DNA of 64,000 nt, from NCBI RefSeq assembly GCF_007994985.1, contig NZ_VOQF01000003.1:1-64000 (forward strand), written 5' to 3'. The position numbers were made by a program, and so were the translations under genes. The notes beneath the pieces are model-generated. The model was given only the letters and a program-made list of their open reading frames with translations, did not search any database and had not been told where the DNA came from. The stretch is from Metabacillus litoralis. Lineage in GTDB: Bacteria; Bacillota; Bacilli; Bacillales; Bacillaceae. Shown in pieces: positions 35,691-43,873 of the stretch (positions within the stretch are counted from its first letter, which is position 1; each line of letters begins with the position of its first letter).

Positions 35691-37055
35691 TTAGAATTTA
35701 GATTGGTAGTTATCTAGTTCCCAAGAATGTACAGCTGTACGATAGCTATCCCACTCAGCTTTTTTAGCTGCTACGTATTCATTAAATACATGATCACCTA
35801 AAGTTTTACGGCCGATTTCTCCGTTTTGTAGCTCAGCTACTGCTGCTTCAAGGCTTCCAGGAAGATTTTCAATACCTAATTCTTCACGACGTTCTTCTGT
35901 CATATGGAAGATATCTTCGTTAATAGATGCAGATACTGGTAATTCTTTTTCAATGCCATCAAGACCCGCAGATGCGATTACGGCAAATGTTAAGTATGGG
36001 TTTGCCGATGGATCTGGACAACGAAGTTCAACACGTGTTGCCATTCCTTTTTTAGCAGGAATACGAATTAGTGCAGAACGATTAGATGCAGACCATGCAA
36101 TATAACAAGGTGCTTCATATCCAGGTACTAAGCGTTTATAAGAGTTTACTAGTGGATTTGTAATTGCAGCAAAACTTTTCACGTTTTCTACTAATCCAGC
36201 AATAAATTGATATGCTTCTGTTGATAATTGAAGTTCATCTGATTCATCATAAAATGCATTTTCGCCATCTTTGAAGAATGACATATTTACATGCATTCCA
36301 GATCCGTTAATACCGAATACAGGTTTTGGCATAAATGTCGCATGTAATCCGAATTTTTGCGCTATCGTTTTAACAACCCATTTGTACGTTGTAGACATAT
36401 CTGCAGCACCTAGGGCATCTGCATATTTAAAATTAATTTCGTGTTGTCCTTCAGCAACCTCATGGTGAGATGCTTCAATTGTAAAGCCCATTGCTTTTAA
36501 TGCTCTATATATTTCTAGACGTACACGCTCTCCTAAATCCTTTGGTGATGGCTCGAAGTATCCACCATTATCACCTAACTCAGAAGTTGGATTACCGTTT
36601 TCATCTGCTTTAAATAAGAAGAATTCTAGTTCAGGTCCTACAGAGATTGTATATCCTTGATCTGCAGCACGCTTAACAGTCTTTTTTAAGACGTTACGTG
36701 TATCTCCTTCAAAAAGTGTTCCATCTGGATTAGCTGCCGAGCATAAGAAACGCGCTTCTGAATATCCTTCTTCAACTGTCCAAGGTAAAACTGCAAATGT
36801 TGAATAATCTGGAATTAAGTATAAATCTGATTTGTTAATTGGTGAAAAACCTTTAACTGATGAACCGTCAAACATTTGCTTACCTGCTGCTACATCATCA
36901 AATTGTTCTACAGTTACCGTAACACTTTTTAAAATGCCTTCTATGTCTACGAATTGTAGATGTATAAGCTCAACATTTTTCGAGCTAATGATTTCTTTAA
37001 TTTGTGCAAGAGTTTCTGTATCATTTTTTCCTTTTGAAATAACCGCTTCAGCCAT
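35691..37055 (-). CDS. glnA: Glutamine synthetase type I-alpha, divergent paralogue
   Basis: This 454-residue enzyme makes glutamine from glutamate, ammonia and ATP. The beta-grasp domain ends in KQMFDGSSVKGFSPINKSDL; metal and substrate motifs are SVGPELEFFLF, EASHHEVAEGQHEINFKYAD, MPKPVFGINGSGMHVNMS, NSYKRLVPGYEAPCYIAWSA and ATRVELRCPDPSANPYL. There is no adenylylation Tyr region, as in Gram-positive GSI-alpha. Compared with B. subtilis GlnA from memory, residue Arg62 of the feedback loop (GFVRIEE) is replaced by Pro (GFSPINK), and there is an extra N-terminal stretch. No glnR precedes it, so it may be a second GS of this organism. A good SigA promoter lies upstream. Confidence 0.95.
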   Translation of the reverse strand: MAEAVISKGKNDTETLAQIKEIISSKNVELIHLQFVDIEGILKSVTVTVEQFDDVAAGKQMFDGSSVKGFSPINKSDLYLIPDYSTFAVLPWTVEEGYSEARFLCSAANPDGTLFEGDTRNVLKKTVKRAADQGYTISVGPELEFFLFKADENGNPTSELGDNGGYFEPSPKDLGERVRLEIYRALKAMGFTIEASHHEVAEGQHEINFKYADALGAADMSTTYKWVVKTIAQKFGLHATFMPKPVFGINGSGMHVNMSFFKDGENAFYDESDELQLSTEAYQFIAGLVENVKSFAAITNPLVNSYKRLVPGYEAPCYIAWSASNRSALIRIPAKKGMATRVELRCPDPSANPYLTFAVIASAGLDGIEKELPVSASINEDIFHMTEERREELGIENLPGSLEAAVAELQNGEIGRKTLGDHVFNEYVAAKKAEWDSYRTAVHSWELDNYQSKF

Positions 37056-37101
37056 GTTAGATAACCTCTCATTTCAATGTCGTTTTTTATAACATGAGTT
37101 T

Positions 37102-37130
37102 ATTATATTTAAAGATTGTAAATTTGACAA
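37102..37130 (-). promoter_or_regulatory. SigA promoter of glnA
   Basis: TTGTCA (complement of 37125-37130), exactly 17 bases, TATAAT (complement of 37102-37107). No GlnR/TnrA box (TGTNA-N7-TNACA) was found around it. Confidence 0.8.
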
Positions 37131-37173
37131 GTCTTTTTCTATTAAATTTTCTGTATTTTTATAATATTTTATT

Positions 37174-37187
37174 AGAAAGCGTTTACA
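37174..37187. promoter_or_regulatory. cre-like site
   Basis: AGAAAGCGTTTACA matches the CcpA cre consensus TGNAANCGNWNNCA except at the first base. It lies between glnA and the VOC gene, about 45 bp upstream of the glnA promoter; which gene it would serve is unclear. Confidence 0.4.
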
Positions 37188-37367
37188 TACAACTCCAAGC
37201 ATTTATAAGGGAATAAATGGGTTTAAACTACTCTTTGATAACATATTAATTAATATCGTTGTATTTTTATACACTCAACCCTCTAAGTGTATTTTCTTGA
37301 CCACAACGACTAGTAAAAGATATATTTTACTTACAAAAAGTAAGTATTTAAATAAGGAGAGATAAAG

Positions 37368-38216
37368 TTGCTATTTCACGGTACACACACAACAAATGTT
37401 AACCATATACACCTTAAGGTTAGTCAGTTATCAAAATCGATTTCATTTTATAAAGAAAAACTAGGATTTAATGTACTTAAGCAAACAAAACATATAGCAC
37501 ATCTTTCAACTAATGGAAAAGATATACTAATCACACTTGAAGAAGTTGAAAGTACGATCCCTCTTTCACATAATAAAACAGGCCTGTATCATATTGCACT
37601 ATTATTTCCAAGTCGGAAAGAGCTTGCAAATTGTCTAAATCATCTTTTATTAACGAAGTATCCTCTTCAAGGTGCTTCAGATCACCTAGTAAGTGAAGCC
37701 ATCTACTTAGCAGATCCAGACGGCAATGGAATTGAGCTTTATGTTGATCGACCAACAGATACATGGACCAAAAATAATAACACGATTGAAATGGCGACAA
37801 ATCATCTAGATGTTCAGGATTTATTAGCTCAAAAATGTGATATCCCCTTTATTAAGTTATCACCAGAAACAATTATTGGGCATATTCATCTTCAAGTAGC
37901 AAATATTGCTGATTCAGAAAGATTTTATCAACTTCTCGGTTTTAATATTGTCAATCGTTATGGTAACCAAGCTCTGTTTATGTCCACAGGAGGTTATCAT
38001 CATCATATTGGATTAAATACTTGGCACTCAAAAGATGCTTCACCCTCAAATGCAGATGAAATTGGTTTAAAATCTTTTACAATAATGTATCCTAATGAAG
38101 AAACAAGAAAAGCTGTAATTGCTCAGCTTAAGATGCACAATATTAACACTCATAATCAAGATAGTAATTATACTGTCAAGGATCCTTCTGACAATTTAAT
38201 TCTTTTATCAATTTAA
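37368..38216 (+). CDS. Two-domain VOC/glyoxalase-fold protein (CatE-like extradiol dioxygenase family)
   Basis: The 282 residues form two vicinal-oxygen-chelate modules: NHIHLKVSQLSKSISFYKEK (residues about 12-31) to GNGIELYVDRP (about 124-134), and GHIHLQVANIADSERFYQLL (about 170) to KDPSDNLILLSI. Metal ligands fit His at the start of each module and Glu in IELYVD. The closest Bacillus relatives are CatE/YfiE-type catechol 2,3-dioxygenase-like proteins, but a substrate cannot be assigned. The start is a TTG behind AAGGAGAG. It may be cotranscribed with the SDR gene 76 bp downstream. Confidence 0.82.
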   Translation: MLFHGTHTTNVNHIHLKVSQLSKSISFYKEKLGFNVLKQTKHIAHLSTNGKDILITLEEVESTIPLSHNKTGLYHIALLFPSRKELANCLNHLLLTKYPLQGASDHLVSEAIYLADPDGNGIELYVDRPTDTWTKNNNTIEMATNHLDVQDLLAQKCDIPFIKLSPETIIGHIHLQVANIADSERFYQLLGFNIVNRYGNQALFMSTGGYHHHIGLNTWHSKDASPSNADEIGLKSFTIMYPNEETRKAVIAQLKMHNINTHNQDSNYTVKDPSDNLILLSI

Positions 38217-38292
38217 GCAGAATTTTTGACTATCAATTAAACCATAGTATTATAGAAATCAGATCTTACATATTGAAGGGAGCCAAATAAAA

Positions 38293-39012
38293 ATGGCACA
38301 ATCATTAGATGGTAAAGTAGCTCTTGTTACAGGAGCTGGAAAAGGTATTGGGCGTGCAATTGCTCTTGCATTAGCAAAAGAAGGAGTTTCTGTAGGTTTA
38401 TTAGCTCGTACAGAAAAGGATCTAATTGACGTAACAAAGGAAATTGAGGCAATAGGAGCAAAATCAGCTTATGCTACTGCGGATGTCTCATCAATTGATG
38501 AAGTGAATGCTGCTGTTGAAAAAATCACAAAATCCCTTGGACCAACTGATATTTTAATTAATAATGCTGGTATTGGAAAGTTTGGTAAATTTCTGGAACT
38601 TGATCCACAAGAATGGAAAAATATTATTGATGTTAATTTAATGGGTGTTTATTATGTAACCCGTGCAGTGCTACCACAATTAATTGAAAAAAATGGTGGA
38701 GATATTATTAATATTTCTTCAACTGCTGGTCAAAAAGGTGCTCCAGTTACTAGTGCTTATAGTGCTTCGAAATTTGGAGTACTAGGTTTAACAGAATCAT
38801 TAGCACTTGAAGTTCGTAAACATAATATTCGAGTAACAGCTCTTACTCCAAGTACAGTAGCAACTGAATTAGCATATAAAGAAAACTTAACAGATGGAAA
38901 TCCAGACAAAGTTATGCAACCAGAGGATTTAGCTGAAATTATGATATCGCAATTAAAATTACATCCTCGTATTTTCATTAAATCAGCCGGAATGTGGTCA
39001 ACGAATCCATAA
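38293..39012 (+). CDS. Short-chain dehydrogenase/reductase, FabG-like
   Basis: This 239-residue classical SDR has NAD(P)-binding [12 protein letters not shown] (14-25), NNAG (88-91), catalytic Ser in NISSTAG and the YSASK pair (about 156-160). RTEKDL near residue 38 favours NADP. It is annotated in many bacilli as 3-oxoacyl-ACP reductase, but it is a FabG paralogue outside the fab operon and its C-terminus ([13 protein letters not shown]) differs. The ATG follows GAAGGGAG. A terminator at 39017 ends this transcript. Confidence 0.88.
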   Translation: MAQSLDGKVALVTGAGKGIGRAIALALAKEGVSVGLLARTEKDLIDVTKEIEAIGAKSAYATADVSSIDEVNAAVEKITKSLGPTDILINNAGIGKFGKFLELDPQEWKNIIDVNLMGVYYVTRAVLPQLIEKNGGDIINISSTAGQKGAPVTSAYSASKFGVLGLTESLALEVRKHNIRVTALTPSTVATELAYKENLTDGNPDKVMQPEDLAEIMISQLKLHPRIFIKSAGMWSTNP

Positions 39013-39016
39013 AAAC

Positions 39017-39050
39017 AAAATGCCGATGCACATAGTATCGGCATTTTCTA
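39017..39050 (+). terminator. Terminator after the SDR gene
   Basis: AAAATGCCGAT pairs with ATCGGCATTTT across a 9-base loop, followed by CTATTTTTG. Confidence 0.9.
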
Positions 39051-39126
39051 TTTTTGTCGATAAATCACTCTAAAACCCTTCTGCTTACCCTTCCCCCTAC
39101 TTTTTCCCTATTTTTCCTAAACAGTG

Positions 39127-39183
39127 TAGACATTGTAAGAAGTTTACCATATAATACAATTAACAATTAACATTTTGTTAATT
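39127..39183 (+). promoter_or_regulatory. Promoter and candidate NrtR operator of the NAD salvage operon
   Basis: TAGACA (39127-39132), exactly 17 bases, TATAAT (39150-39155) form a SigA promoter. Starting 3 bp after the -10 box, AATTAACA (39158-39165) and TGTTAATT (39176-39183) make an 8-bp inverted repeat spanning the expected transcription start at about 39162. That is where a repressor would block initiation. The gene directly downstream encodes a NrtR-type regulator. Confidence 0.6.
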
Positions 39184-39208
39184 AAATAACATATAGGAGC
39201 TTGAGCAG

Positions 39209-39988
39209 ATGTCAAACAAAGAAGCATTAGATCTATATGATTCAAAACAATTCCAGACTCCAGATGGGTACACTTCTGACATTGCTGTTTTTACAATTAT
39301 TTCATCCAAGGTTGGTGAGTTTAAACCACCACTAATGAAGTTAATGCTCATGTTAATTAAGAGATCTGAAAGAAATGCTGAAGGAAACCCAAATATTGAA
39401 GCTGGAAAATGGGCTTTACCAGGTGGTTTTGTTCAGCCAGATGAAACAGCTCTAGAAGCCGCTAAACGAGAATTAGAAGAAGAAACTGGTGTAGCAAGTA
39501 TTCATATTAAACATTATGGTGTATATGACAAACCAGGCAGAGACCCTCGGGGCTGGATCCTCTCGAATGCGCACTATGCCATTGTACCTGAACATACGCT
39601 ATCAAAAAGGAAAGCAAATGATGATGCAGAAGATGTAAGATTATTTTCAATTGATGATGTACTACAGCTAGACTTAGCGTTTGATCATGCAGAAATTATT
39701 AGTGAGGCCATTTCAATTATTAAACATGATCTCCTGCAAACACCAATTGCAAAGAACTTTCTACAAAATCATTTTACCTATTCAGAGCTACAGGCTGTTT
39801 TAAAAACTGTTACAAACGATCCAGCGATCTCGAGTGATCAAGCATTTTCAAGAAAAATTAAAAGTCTCCCTTTTATAGAAGAAGTAACCGGACAAAAAAC
39901 ACAAAGAACTTCTAAAACACCCACTCAGCTTTATCGTTTTGTTGAAGATATAAATGTCGCAAGACCCATTTATACGGCAAGATACTGA
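39209..39988 (+). CDS. nrtR: NrtR-type Nudix regulator of NAD metabolism
   Basis: This 259-residue protein has an N-terminal Nudix domain (about 20-160) and a C-terminal winged-helix domain (about 175-250). The helix-turn-helix part reads FTYSELQAVLKTVTNDPAIS, then FSRKIKSLPFIEEVTG and TPTQLYRFV, matching the NrtR pattern '.F.RK...L...TG....P..LYRF'. NrtR proteins repress NAD biosynthesis genes and release DNA on binding ADP-ribose or related NAD products. The Nudix box is intact (GFVQPDETALEAAKRELEEE followed by TGV), so hydrolysis of ADP-ribose-type substrates is also possible. First gene of the operon with pncA, pncB, nadD and nadE. Starts behind TAGGAGCTTGAGCAG. Confidence 0.82.
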   Translation: MSNKEALDLYDSKQFQTPDGYTSDIAVFTIISSKVGEFKPPLMKLMLMLIKRSERNAEGNPNIEAGKWALPGGFVQPDETALEAAKRELEEETGVASIHIKHYGVYDKPGRDPRGWILSNAHYAIVPEHTLSKRKANDDAEDVRLFSIDDVLQLDLAFDHAEIISEAISIIKHDLLQTPIAKNFLQNHFTYSELQAVLKTVTNDPAISSDQAFSRKIKSLPFIEEVTGQKTQRTSKTPTQLYRFVEDINVARPIYTARY

Positions 39989-40050
39989 TTTAGGTAAGCA
40001 TACATGTTTACAAATAGCATTTTTTATTTTTATTATTAGGAGGTACAAAA

Positions 40051-40599
40051 ATGAAAAAAGCCTTAATAAATATTGATTATACGAATGATTTTGTTGCAGA
40101 TAATGGTGCATTAACATGTGGAAAGCCAGGTCAAGAGATTGAATTAGAAATTGTTAATTTAACAAAACAATTTGTTTCACAAAATGATTTTGTCGTTTTT
40201 GCCATTGATATGCACGAACAAAATGATGAGTTCCATCCTGAAACAGCCCTTTACCCCCCACATAATATACGTGGCACTGAAGGTAGAAAACTCTATGGTG
40301 GTCTTCAAGCTACTTATGATGATTATAAAGAAAAAAACAATGTCTACTGGATGGATAAAACCCGCTACAGTGCATTTGTGGGAACAAATTTAGATTTAAA
40401 ACTAAAAGAACGTGAAATAACTGAGCTCCATTTAGTTGGTGTTTGTACAGATATTTGTGTTTTACACACTGCAGTAGATGCTTATAACAAAGGCTATAAA
40501 ATTGTCATTCATGAAAAAGCTATTGCTAGCTTTAATCAACAAGGACATGATTGGGCATTACAGCATTTTAAAGGCTCTTTAAACGCTACTGTTGTTTAA
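40051..40599 (+). CDS. pncA: Nicotinamidase
   Basis: This 182-residue isochorismatase-fold amidase converts nicotinamide to nicotinate. The catalytic triad is visible: Asp in NIDYTNDF, Lys in MDKTRYSAF and Cys in VGVCTDICVLHTAVDA. Metal ligands fit IDMHEQNDEFHPE. AGGAGGTAC precedes the ATG. It is the entry step of the salvage pathway encoded in this operon. Confidence 0.93.
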   Translation: MKKALINIDYTNDFVADNGALTCGKPGQEIELEIVNLTKQFVSQNDFVVFAIDMHEQNDEFHPETALYPPHNIRGTEGRKLYGGLQATYDDYKEKNNVYWMDKTRYSAFVGTNLDLKLKEREITELHLVGVCTDICVLHTAVDAYNKGYKIVIHEKAIASFNQQGHDWALQHFKGSLNATVV

Positions 40600-40713
40600 A
40601 TTAGAAATTATAGTTTTTATGAGTAGCTCGTAATAATTAACCCTTGGTAAATATCCCCCTCTTTCACGATCATTTATGTGAAAAATTGAACTTACTGTGG
40701 AGGAATAGGAAAT

Positions 40714-42195
40714 ATGAAAACACAATATAAAGATGATAGTTTAGCATTACACACAGATCTTTATCAAATAAATATGGCTGAATCATACTGGGAGGACGGT
40801 ATTCATAACCGCAAAGCGATTTTTGAAGTATATTTTCGTAAGCTTCCCTTTGGAAATGGTTATGGTATTTTTGCTGGGCTTGAAAGAATTATTGAATATC
40901 TTGAAAACTTCGCATTTACTGAATCAGATATCGATTATTTACGAAATCAGCTAGGTTATCAAGATGACTTTTTACATTATTTACAACAAATACGTTTTAC
41001 AGGAAATGTTTACTCTGTCCAAGAAGGAGAAATGGTTTTCGGGAACGAACCAATTATCCGAGTTGAAGCCCCATTAGTTGAAGCTCAGCTTATCGAAACC
41101 GCTCTTTTAAATATTGTTAATTATCAAACCCTTATTGCGACAAAGGCTGCTCGAATTAAGCAAGTTGTAGGAAATGATGTTGTTATGGAATTTGGCACAA
41201 GACGTGCCCACGAGCTTGATGCCGCTATTTGGGGAACAAGAGCAGCATATATTGGTGGTTTTAATGCCACATCTAATGTTCGAGCTGGAAAAATGTTTGG
41301 TATTCCTGTTTCGGGAACACACGCTCACTCTTTTGTGCAAGCTTATAAGGATGAATATATTGCTTTTCATAAATATGCAGGTAGACATAAAGATTGTGTT
41401 TTTCTAGTAGACACCTATAATACATTAAAATCTGGTGTACCAAATGCGATAAAGGTAGCAAAAGAATTGGGCGATCAGATTCAATTTAAAGGAATTCGTC
41501 TAGATAGCGGAGATTTAGCTTACCTATCAAAAGAAGCTAGAAAAATGCTTGATCAAGCTGGTTTCCATGATACAAAAATTATCGCTTCAAACGATCTTGA
41601 TGAAGCAACAATTATAAACTTGAAGTCACAGGGAGCTAAAATTGATATTTGGGGAATTGGTACAAAGCTTATCACTGCTTTTGATCAGCCTGCTTTAGGT
41701 GCTGTTTATAAGCTTGCTTCTATCGAGGATGAAAATGGCGAAATGGTCGATACCATCAAAATCAGTGGTAACCCTGAGAAGGTTTCTACTCCAGGCTTAA
41801 AAAAGGTTTATCGAATTATCAACAAACTGAACGGAAAATCTGAAGGTGACTATATCACACTTTATAACGAAGAACCTGAGAAAGAGGAAAAATTAAAAAT
41901 GTTTCACCCTATTCACACGTTTGTAAGTAAATTTGTCACAAATTTTGAAGCGAAAAATCTTCATCACCAAATTTTTAATTCAGGAAAGCTTGTGTATGAT
42001 ACTCCTTCATTAGAGAGCATGCAAAAATATACAGCAGCAAATCTCGACTTGCTATGGGATGAATATAAACGTGCCCTTCATCCTGAGGAATATCCGGTCG
42101 ATTTAAGTCAAGCTTGTTGGGAAAATAAAATGAACAATATAAATGAAGTAAACTCTAAAGTTGCTGAAATGGTTAGTACTAGAACTGAATATTAA
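40714..42195 (+). CDS. pncB: Nicotinate phosphoribosyltransferase
   Basis: This 493-residue enzyme joins nicotinate to PRPP (ATP-dependent) to give nicotinate mononucleotide. Conserved blocks: DLYQINMAESYW (16-27), FEVYFRKLPFGNGYGIFAGL, MEFGTRRAHELDAAIWGTRA, SGTHAHSFVQAYKDE (the active-site His), GIRLDSGDLAYLSKEARK and GIGTKLITAFDQPALG. GTGGAGGAATAGG precedes the ATG. It follows pncA after 114 bp, where a secondary promoter is possible but not evident. Confidence 0.95.
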   Translation: MKTQYKDDSLALHTDLYQINMAESYWEDGIHNRKAIFEVYFRKLPFGNGYGIFAGLERIIEYLENFAFTESDIDYLRNQLGYQDDFLHYLQQIRFTGNVYSVQEGEMVFGNEPIIRVEAPLVEAQLIETALLNIVNYQTLIATKAARIKQVVGNDVVMEFGTRRAHELDAAIWGTRAAYIGGFNATSNVRAGKMFGIPVSGTHAHSFVQAYKDEYIAFHKYAGRHKDCVFLVDTYNTLKSGVPNAIKVAKELGDQIQFKGIRLDSGDLAYLSKEARKMLDQAGFHDTKIIASNDLDEATIINLKSQGAKIDIWGIGTKLITAFDQPALGAVYKLASIEDENGEMVDTIKISGNPEKVSTPGLKKVYRIINKLNGKSEGDYITLYNEEPEKEEKLKMFHPIHTFVSKFVTNFEAKNLHHQIFNSGKLVYDTPSLESMQKYTAANLDLLWDEYKRALHPEEYPVDLSQACWENKMNNINEVNSKVAEMVSTRTEY

Positions 42196-42221
42196 AACTA
42201 GATTTTATGGAGGTTGTGTTT

Positions 42222-42836
42222 ATGGGTAAAATCGGCATTTATGGTTCTTCCTTTGATCCAGTTACTAATGTTCATCTTTGGACAGCAAATACAATCCTAC
42301 ATCGATGCAATCTAGATAAAATCATCTTCCTTCCTTGCTCAAATAAGCGTAGAGACAAGAAAATGCAAACAGAAGATCAACATCGCTGGAATATGCTCGA
42401 GCTAGCAATTAATGATAATAATCAGTTTGAAGCAGATGCTTATGAAATGAATCAAAATGCATGGAAAATCACAACCTACGAAACATTAAAGCATTTCAAA
42501 AATAAATTTAAAGATGATCGTATTTATTTCATTATGGGTGCTGATCTATTAATTGATATTGGCCAGGGAAAATGGGGAAATGGCGATCTTTTAGTTAAAG
42601 AAAACCAATTTATTGTTATGGCTAGAAATGAGATTAATATGCTTCGGGCAATAAGTAGCTCACCTATTTTACGAAATAATGATGATGGGAAAACTTTCCA
42701 TTTGCTAGATAAGGGTTTAGCAATGGAAATCAGTTCTTCATATATAAGAGATGAATTTTCTTTAGGTGGAGATCCACGCTACCTTCTTCCTGAAGCTTGT
42801 TATAAGTATATTAAAAAGCATGGACTATATCAGTAG
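42222..42836 (+). CDS. nadD: Nicotinate-nucleotide adenylyltransferase-like protein (NadD paralogue)
   Basis: This 204-residue nucleotidyltransferase is expected to make deamido-NAD from nicotinate mononucleotide and ATP. The start ATG at 42222 is chosen because TGGAGGTTG lies upstream; an ATG at 42207 belongs to that site. Motif I is GIYGSSFDPVTNVHLWTA: compared with the usual NadD GGTFDPxHxGH, the first His is Thr and the Gly is Val. The C-terminal ISSSYIRDEF agrees with NadD's ISSTxIR, and KRRDKKMQTEDQHRWNMLEL resembles its substrate block. Context (pncB before, nadE 9 bp after) supports a NadD role. Confidence 0.82.
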   Translation: MGKIGIYGSSFDPVTNVHLWTANTILHRCNLDKIIFLPCSNKRRDKKMQTEDQHRWNMLELAINDNNQFEADAYEMNQNAWKITTYETLKHFKNKFKDDRIYFIMGADLLIDIGQGKWGNGDLLVKENQFIVMARNEINMLRAISSSPILRNNDDGKTFHLLDKGLAMEISSSYIRDEFSLGGDPRYLLPEACYKYIKKHGLYQ

Positions 42837-42845
42837 GAGGAAATT

Positions 42846-43667
42846 ATGATGAATCTACAAAAACAAATTATGAACGACTTAAATGTAAAAGAAACAATAA
42901 ATCCTAGGGAAGAAATTTCTGCACGAATTGCTTTCTTAAAGGAGTATGTTAAAAAAACTGGTGCAAAAGGGTTCGTGTTAGGCATTAGTGGTGGTCAAGA
43001 TTCTACATTAGCTGGTCGTCTAGCACAATTGGCTGTTGAACAATTACGAGCTGAAGGACATTCAGCGACATTCACAGCTGTTAGACTTCCCTATGGTATT
43101 CAAAAGGATGAAGATGATGCTCAGCTAGCCCTCTCTTTTATCAAGCCAGATGAAAGTATTGCCTTTGATATTTCAAATACTGTTGATACTTTTGCAACTA
43201 GTTATAATCAAACGACTAATGAAGCTCTTACTGATTTTAATAAAGGTAATGTAAAGGCTCGAGTAAGAATGATCACACAGTATGCAATCGGAGGACAAAA
43301 CGGTTTATTAGTCATTGGGACTGATCATGCTGCAGAAGCTGTTACTGGTTTTTTCACAAAATATGGAGATGGAGGAGCAGATCTTCTTCCATTAACTGGA
43401 CTAACAAAACGTCAAGGAAAAAGCTTACTTCAAGAGCTCGAAGCTCCAGAACGTTTATACCTAAAAACACCAACAGCTGATTTACTTGATAACACACCAC
43501 TTCAAGCTGACGAAACTGAGCTTGGCATTACTTATGATGAATTAGATGATTACTTAGAAGGAAAAGAAGTAACAAAGAACATCGCTGAAAAAATTGAAAA
43601 GCGCTATATCACGAGTCAGCATAAACGTGAAGTTCCTGCTTCTATGCATGATAATTGGTGGAAATGA
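42846..43667 (+). CDS. nadE: NH3-dependent NAD synthetase
   Basis: This 273-residue enzyme amidates deamido-NAD to NAD using ATP and ammonia. The PP-loop is [20 protein letters not shown] (about 42-61); other blocks are [51 protein letters not shown] and PADL-type segment KTPTADLLD. It lacks a glutaminase domain. Closes the operon and completes nicotinamide-to-NAD salvage. AGGAGGAAATT precedes the first of two ATGs. Confidence 0.95.
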   Translation: MMNLQKQIMNDLNVKETINPREEISARIAFLKEYVKKTGAKGFVLGISGGQDSTLAGRLAQLAVEQLRAEGHSATFTAVRLPYGIQKDEDDAQLALSFIKPDESIAFDISNTVDTFATSYNQTTNEALTDFNKGNVKARVRMITQYAIGGQNGLLVIGTDHAAEAVTGFFTKYGDGGADLLPLTGLTKRQGKSLLQELEAPERLYLKTPTADLLDNTPLQADETELGITYDELDDYLEGKEVTKNIAEKIEKRYITSQHKREVPASMHDNWWK

Positions 43668-43771
43668 TTTAAGTGAATTTTATAAGTGCCTAGAGCTAGG
43701 TATTAAAACTAAGTACAGGCTCTTACCATCATACTACCAAAGGGAATGATAGAAGTTAGATTTATTTCTCC

Positions 43772-43812
43772 AAAAAAAAGGCGCAACTCTTATTAACGAG
43801 TACGTCTTTTTT
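43772..43812. terminator. Terminator between nadE and the Bce-type permease gene
   Basis: AAAAAAGGCG...ACTC pairs imperfectly with GAGT..CGTCTTTTTT; convergent genes flank it. Confidence 0.6.
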
Positions 43813-43873
43813 CTGGTTTTGTTAACTTATCTTATTTAATTGAATCTGTAACGAGTTCACACCACGTATTATT

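Noticed and set aside
37102-37130. GlnR/TnrA box at the glnA promoter
   Set aside because: TGTCAAATTTACA resembles the start of a box but the spacing and second half do not fit TGTNA-N7-TNACA.
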